This document shows positions 4,413 to 5,188 of a stretch of 5,188 nucleotides of DNA, in pieces. Made by a program: the position numbers and the translations under genes. Under the pieces are notes generated by a model. The model was not told where the DNA came from. It worked only from the letters and a program-made list of their open reading frames with translations, and did not search any database. The DNA lies in NCBI GenBank assembly GCA_946183715.1, contig CAMHDB010000145.1, forward strand, positions 1-5,188, written 5' to 3'. This DNA comes from an uncultured Oscillibacter sp. (GTDB lineage: Bacteria > Bacillota > Clostridia > Oscillospirales > Oscillospiraceae). The first letter of the stretch is position 1. The number at the start of each line of letters is the position of its first letter.

Positions 4413-5066
4413 ATGTTTGATTTGTGTACGGAGTCCGTCTACGGACACGCCCCCGAGGGTGTCCGGCCCCCCCCCGACGAGGAACTCTGCCGCCGCGCCG
4501 CCTCCGGCGACCCCGACGCCGAAGAAACCCTCGTCCGCCGCCACTACCGCCTTGTCCGGAGCTGTGCGCGCCCGTTCTTTCTGGCCGGGTTCGACAGCGA
4601 GGACTTGATTCAGGAAGGCATGCTCGGCCTGCTCAAAGCAATTCGAGAGTACGACCCCCGCAAAGAGGCCGCGTTCCGCACGTTCGCCGAACTCTGCGTC
4701 CGCCGCCGCCTCTCTTCCTTACTCCGCGACTCCGCCCGCGACAAACGAAGAGCGTCTACCCAGTCCGTTTCCCTTAATTCTCCCGGTTTTGACAGCGATT
4801 CCAACGCCGTGTTCGCGCCTATGCTCCAGCGGAACCCCGAAGAGTTCCTGATTGACCGTGAGCATACGGCGGCCCTCTTATCCGGTGTCCGGAAACAGTT
4901 GTCCGAATTTGAAGCAGTGATTTTAGGGTACTATCTGGACGGCCTTTCATGCAGGGAAATCGCCGGCGCCGTCGGCAGAAACCCGAAGTCCGTGGACAAC
5001 GCTGTGCAGCGCATCCGGCGCAAGGTTGCGCGGCAAATCCATTCCGGCGACTTCAGCGAACGCTGA
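4413..5066 (+). CDS. sigH: RNA polymerase sigma factor, SigH (Spo0H) type
   Basis: This sigma-70 family protein resembles the stationary-phase/early sporulation factor sigma-H of Gram-positive bacteria and would direct core RNA polymerase to a stress or developmental regulon. Its 217 residues match B. subtilis SigH in length. Region 2 (about 35-110) contains the DLIQEGMLGLLKAIREYDP core motif and the SigH-like FRTFAELCVRRRLSSLL. A short linker with VSLNSP leads to NPEEFLIDRE. Region 4 (about 152-208) has the helix-turn-helix GLSCREIAGAVGRNPKSVDNAVQRIRRKV. ATG 4413 is preferred by length and by promoter position; an earlier in-frame TTG at 4377 is the -35 box itself and cannot be in the mRNA from this promoter. 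There is no properly spaced Shine-Dalgarno, implying leaderless translation. A run of nine C encodes P19-P21. TTG 4422 is an alternative start. The downstream zinc-ribbon gene is probably cotranscribed. Confidence 0.92.
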   Translation: MFDLCTESVYGHAPEGVRPPPDEELCRRAASGDPDAEETLVRRHYRLVRSCARPFFLAGFDSEDLIQEGMLGLLKAIREYDPRKEAAFRTFAELCVRRRLSSLLRDSARDKRRASTQSVSLNSPGFDSDSNAVFAPMLQRNPEEFLIDREHTAALLSGVRKQLSEFEAVILGYYLDGLSCREIAGAVGRNPKSVDNAVQRIRRKVARQIHSGDFSER

Positions 5067-5084
5067 ACGCAAATATTTCATCAC

Positions 5085-5093
5085 AGGAGAGGG
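5085..5093 (+). promoter_or_regulatory. Strong ribosome binding site of the zinc-ribbon gene
   Basis: AGGAGAGGG lies 7 bases before ATG 5101 and is the best Shine-Dalgarno match in the window. It contrasts with the lack of one before sigH and suggests high translation of the small downstream protein. Confidence 0.75.
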
Positions 5094-5100
5094 TAACAAC

Positions 5101-5188
5101 ATGTACGAGGATAAGGTGCTGGTTTGCAAGGAGTGCGGCAACGAGTTCGTGTTCACCGCCGGCGAGCAGGAGTTCTACGCCGAGCGCG
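5101..5188 (+). CDS. Small zinc-ribbon protein, 3'-truncated by window edge
   Basis: The 29 visible residues, starting MYEDKVLVCKECGNEF and continuing VFTAGEQEFYAER, match the N-terminus of a small zinc-ribbon family common in Firmicutes, in which a CxxC pair (here C9 and C12) is followed by FxFTAGEQEFYxEKG and later by a second CxxC pair. The second metal-binding half lies beyond the window, so zinc binding cannot be confirmed here. Members have no firmly established biochemical role; nucleic-acid or protein binding through the ribbon is a family-level guess. The gene begins 34 bases after sigH with no terminator visible between them, so it may belong to the same transcript. Confidence 0.85.
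   Translation, partial: MYEDKVLVCKECGNEFVFTAGEQEFYAER

Noticed and set aside
4080..4544. Minus-strand frame spanning the ruvB end, the gap and the sigH start
   Set aside because: It crosses a clear + strand promoter and two conserved coding ends, has low-complexity composition, and shows no family resemblance.
4590..4596. TTCGACA, a perfect Spo0A-box match, inside sigH
   Set aside because: It encodes conserved residues F-D-S in region 2 and lies far inside the coding sequence; a 7-base match is expected by chance.

Overview
The window is a compact, GC-rich bacterial segment in which every credible gene lies on the + strand. A Spo0H/SigH-type sigma factor and a Gram-positive style RuvCAB set, together with IlvB/IlvN variants familiar from anaerobic Firmicutes, point to a high-GC member of the Bacillota, probably a clostridial or Oscillospiraceae-like lineage. 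That placement is inferred from protein flavour and not from a marker search.

Layout. Positions 1-1329 hold the C-terminal three quarters of ilvB (acetolactate synthase large subunit, cut by the left edge), followed 13 bases later by ilvN (1343-1828), its ACT-domain regulatory subunit. ruvC follows with no gap. Its best start is a CTG at 1825 that overlaps the ilvN stop codon as CTGA, because the only ordinary start codon nearby (TTG 1834) would remove the first beta strand of the nuclease. Between ruvC and ruvA lies the most unusual element here: about 225 bases (2309-2533) of nine degenerate tandem repeats of 25-26 bases with the core CCGACAGKCCCGGGAA. The first repeat encodes the last residues and stop codon of RuvC, and the middle contains a 50-base duplication with a single mismatch. 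ruvA (2547-3140) and ruvB (3150-4199) follow closely.

A 213-base non-coding gap (4200-4412) separates ruvB from a sigH-like gene. Its left part is GC-rich and can fold into two mutually exclusive hairpins. Its right part is an A/T-rich island with an 8+8 inverted repeat, followed by a promoter with perfect consensus -35 and -10 boxes (TTGACA, 18 bases, TATAAT). The predicted transcription start coincides with the ATG of the sigma factor gene at 4413, so its mRNA is probably leaderless. The sigma gene carries a run of nine C near its 5' end. After a short gap with a strong ribosome binding site, a small zinc-ribbon protein begins at 5101 and runs off the right edge.

Functionally there are three blocks: branched-chain amino acid synthesis (IlvBN holoenzyme), Holliday-junction processing (RuvC resolvase and RuvAB branch migration motor), and a stationary-phase or sporulation-type sigma factor unit under its own promoter. 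The first two blocks look like one transcriptional unit, interrupted only by the repeat array. No complete new multi-gene system is visible; the array, the CTG start and the leaderless sigma promoter are the points most worth following.
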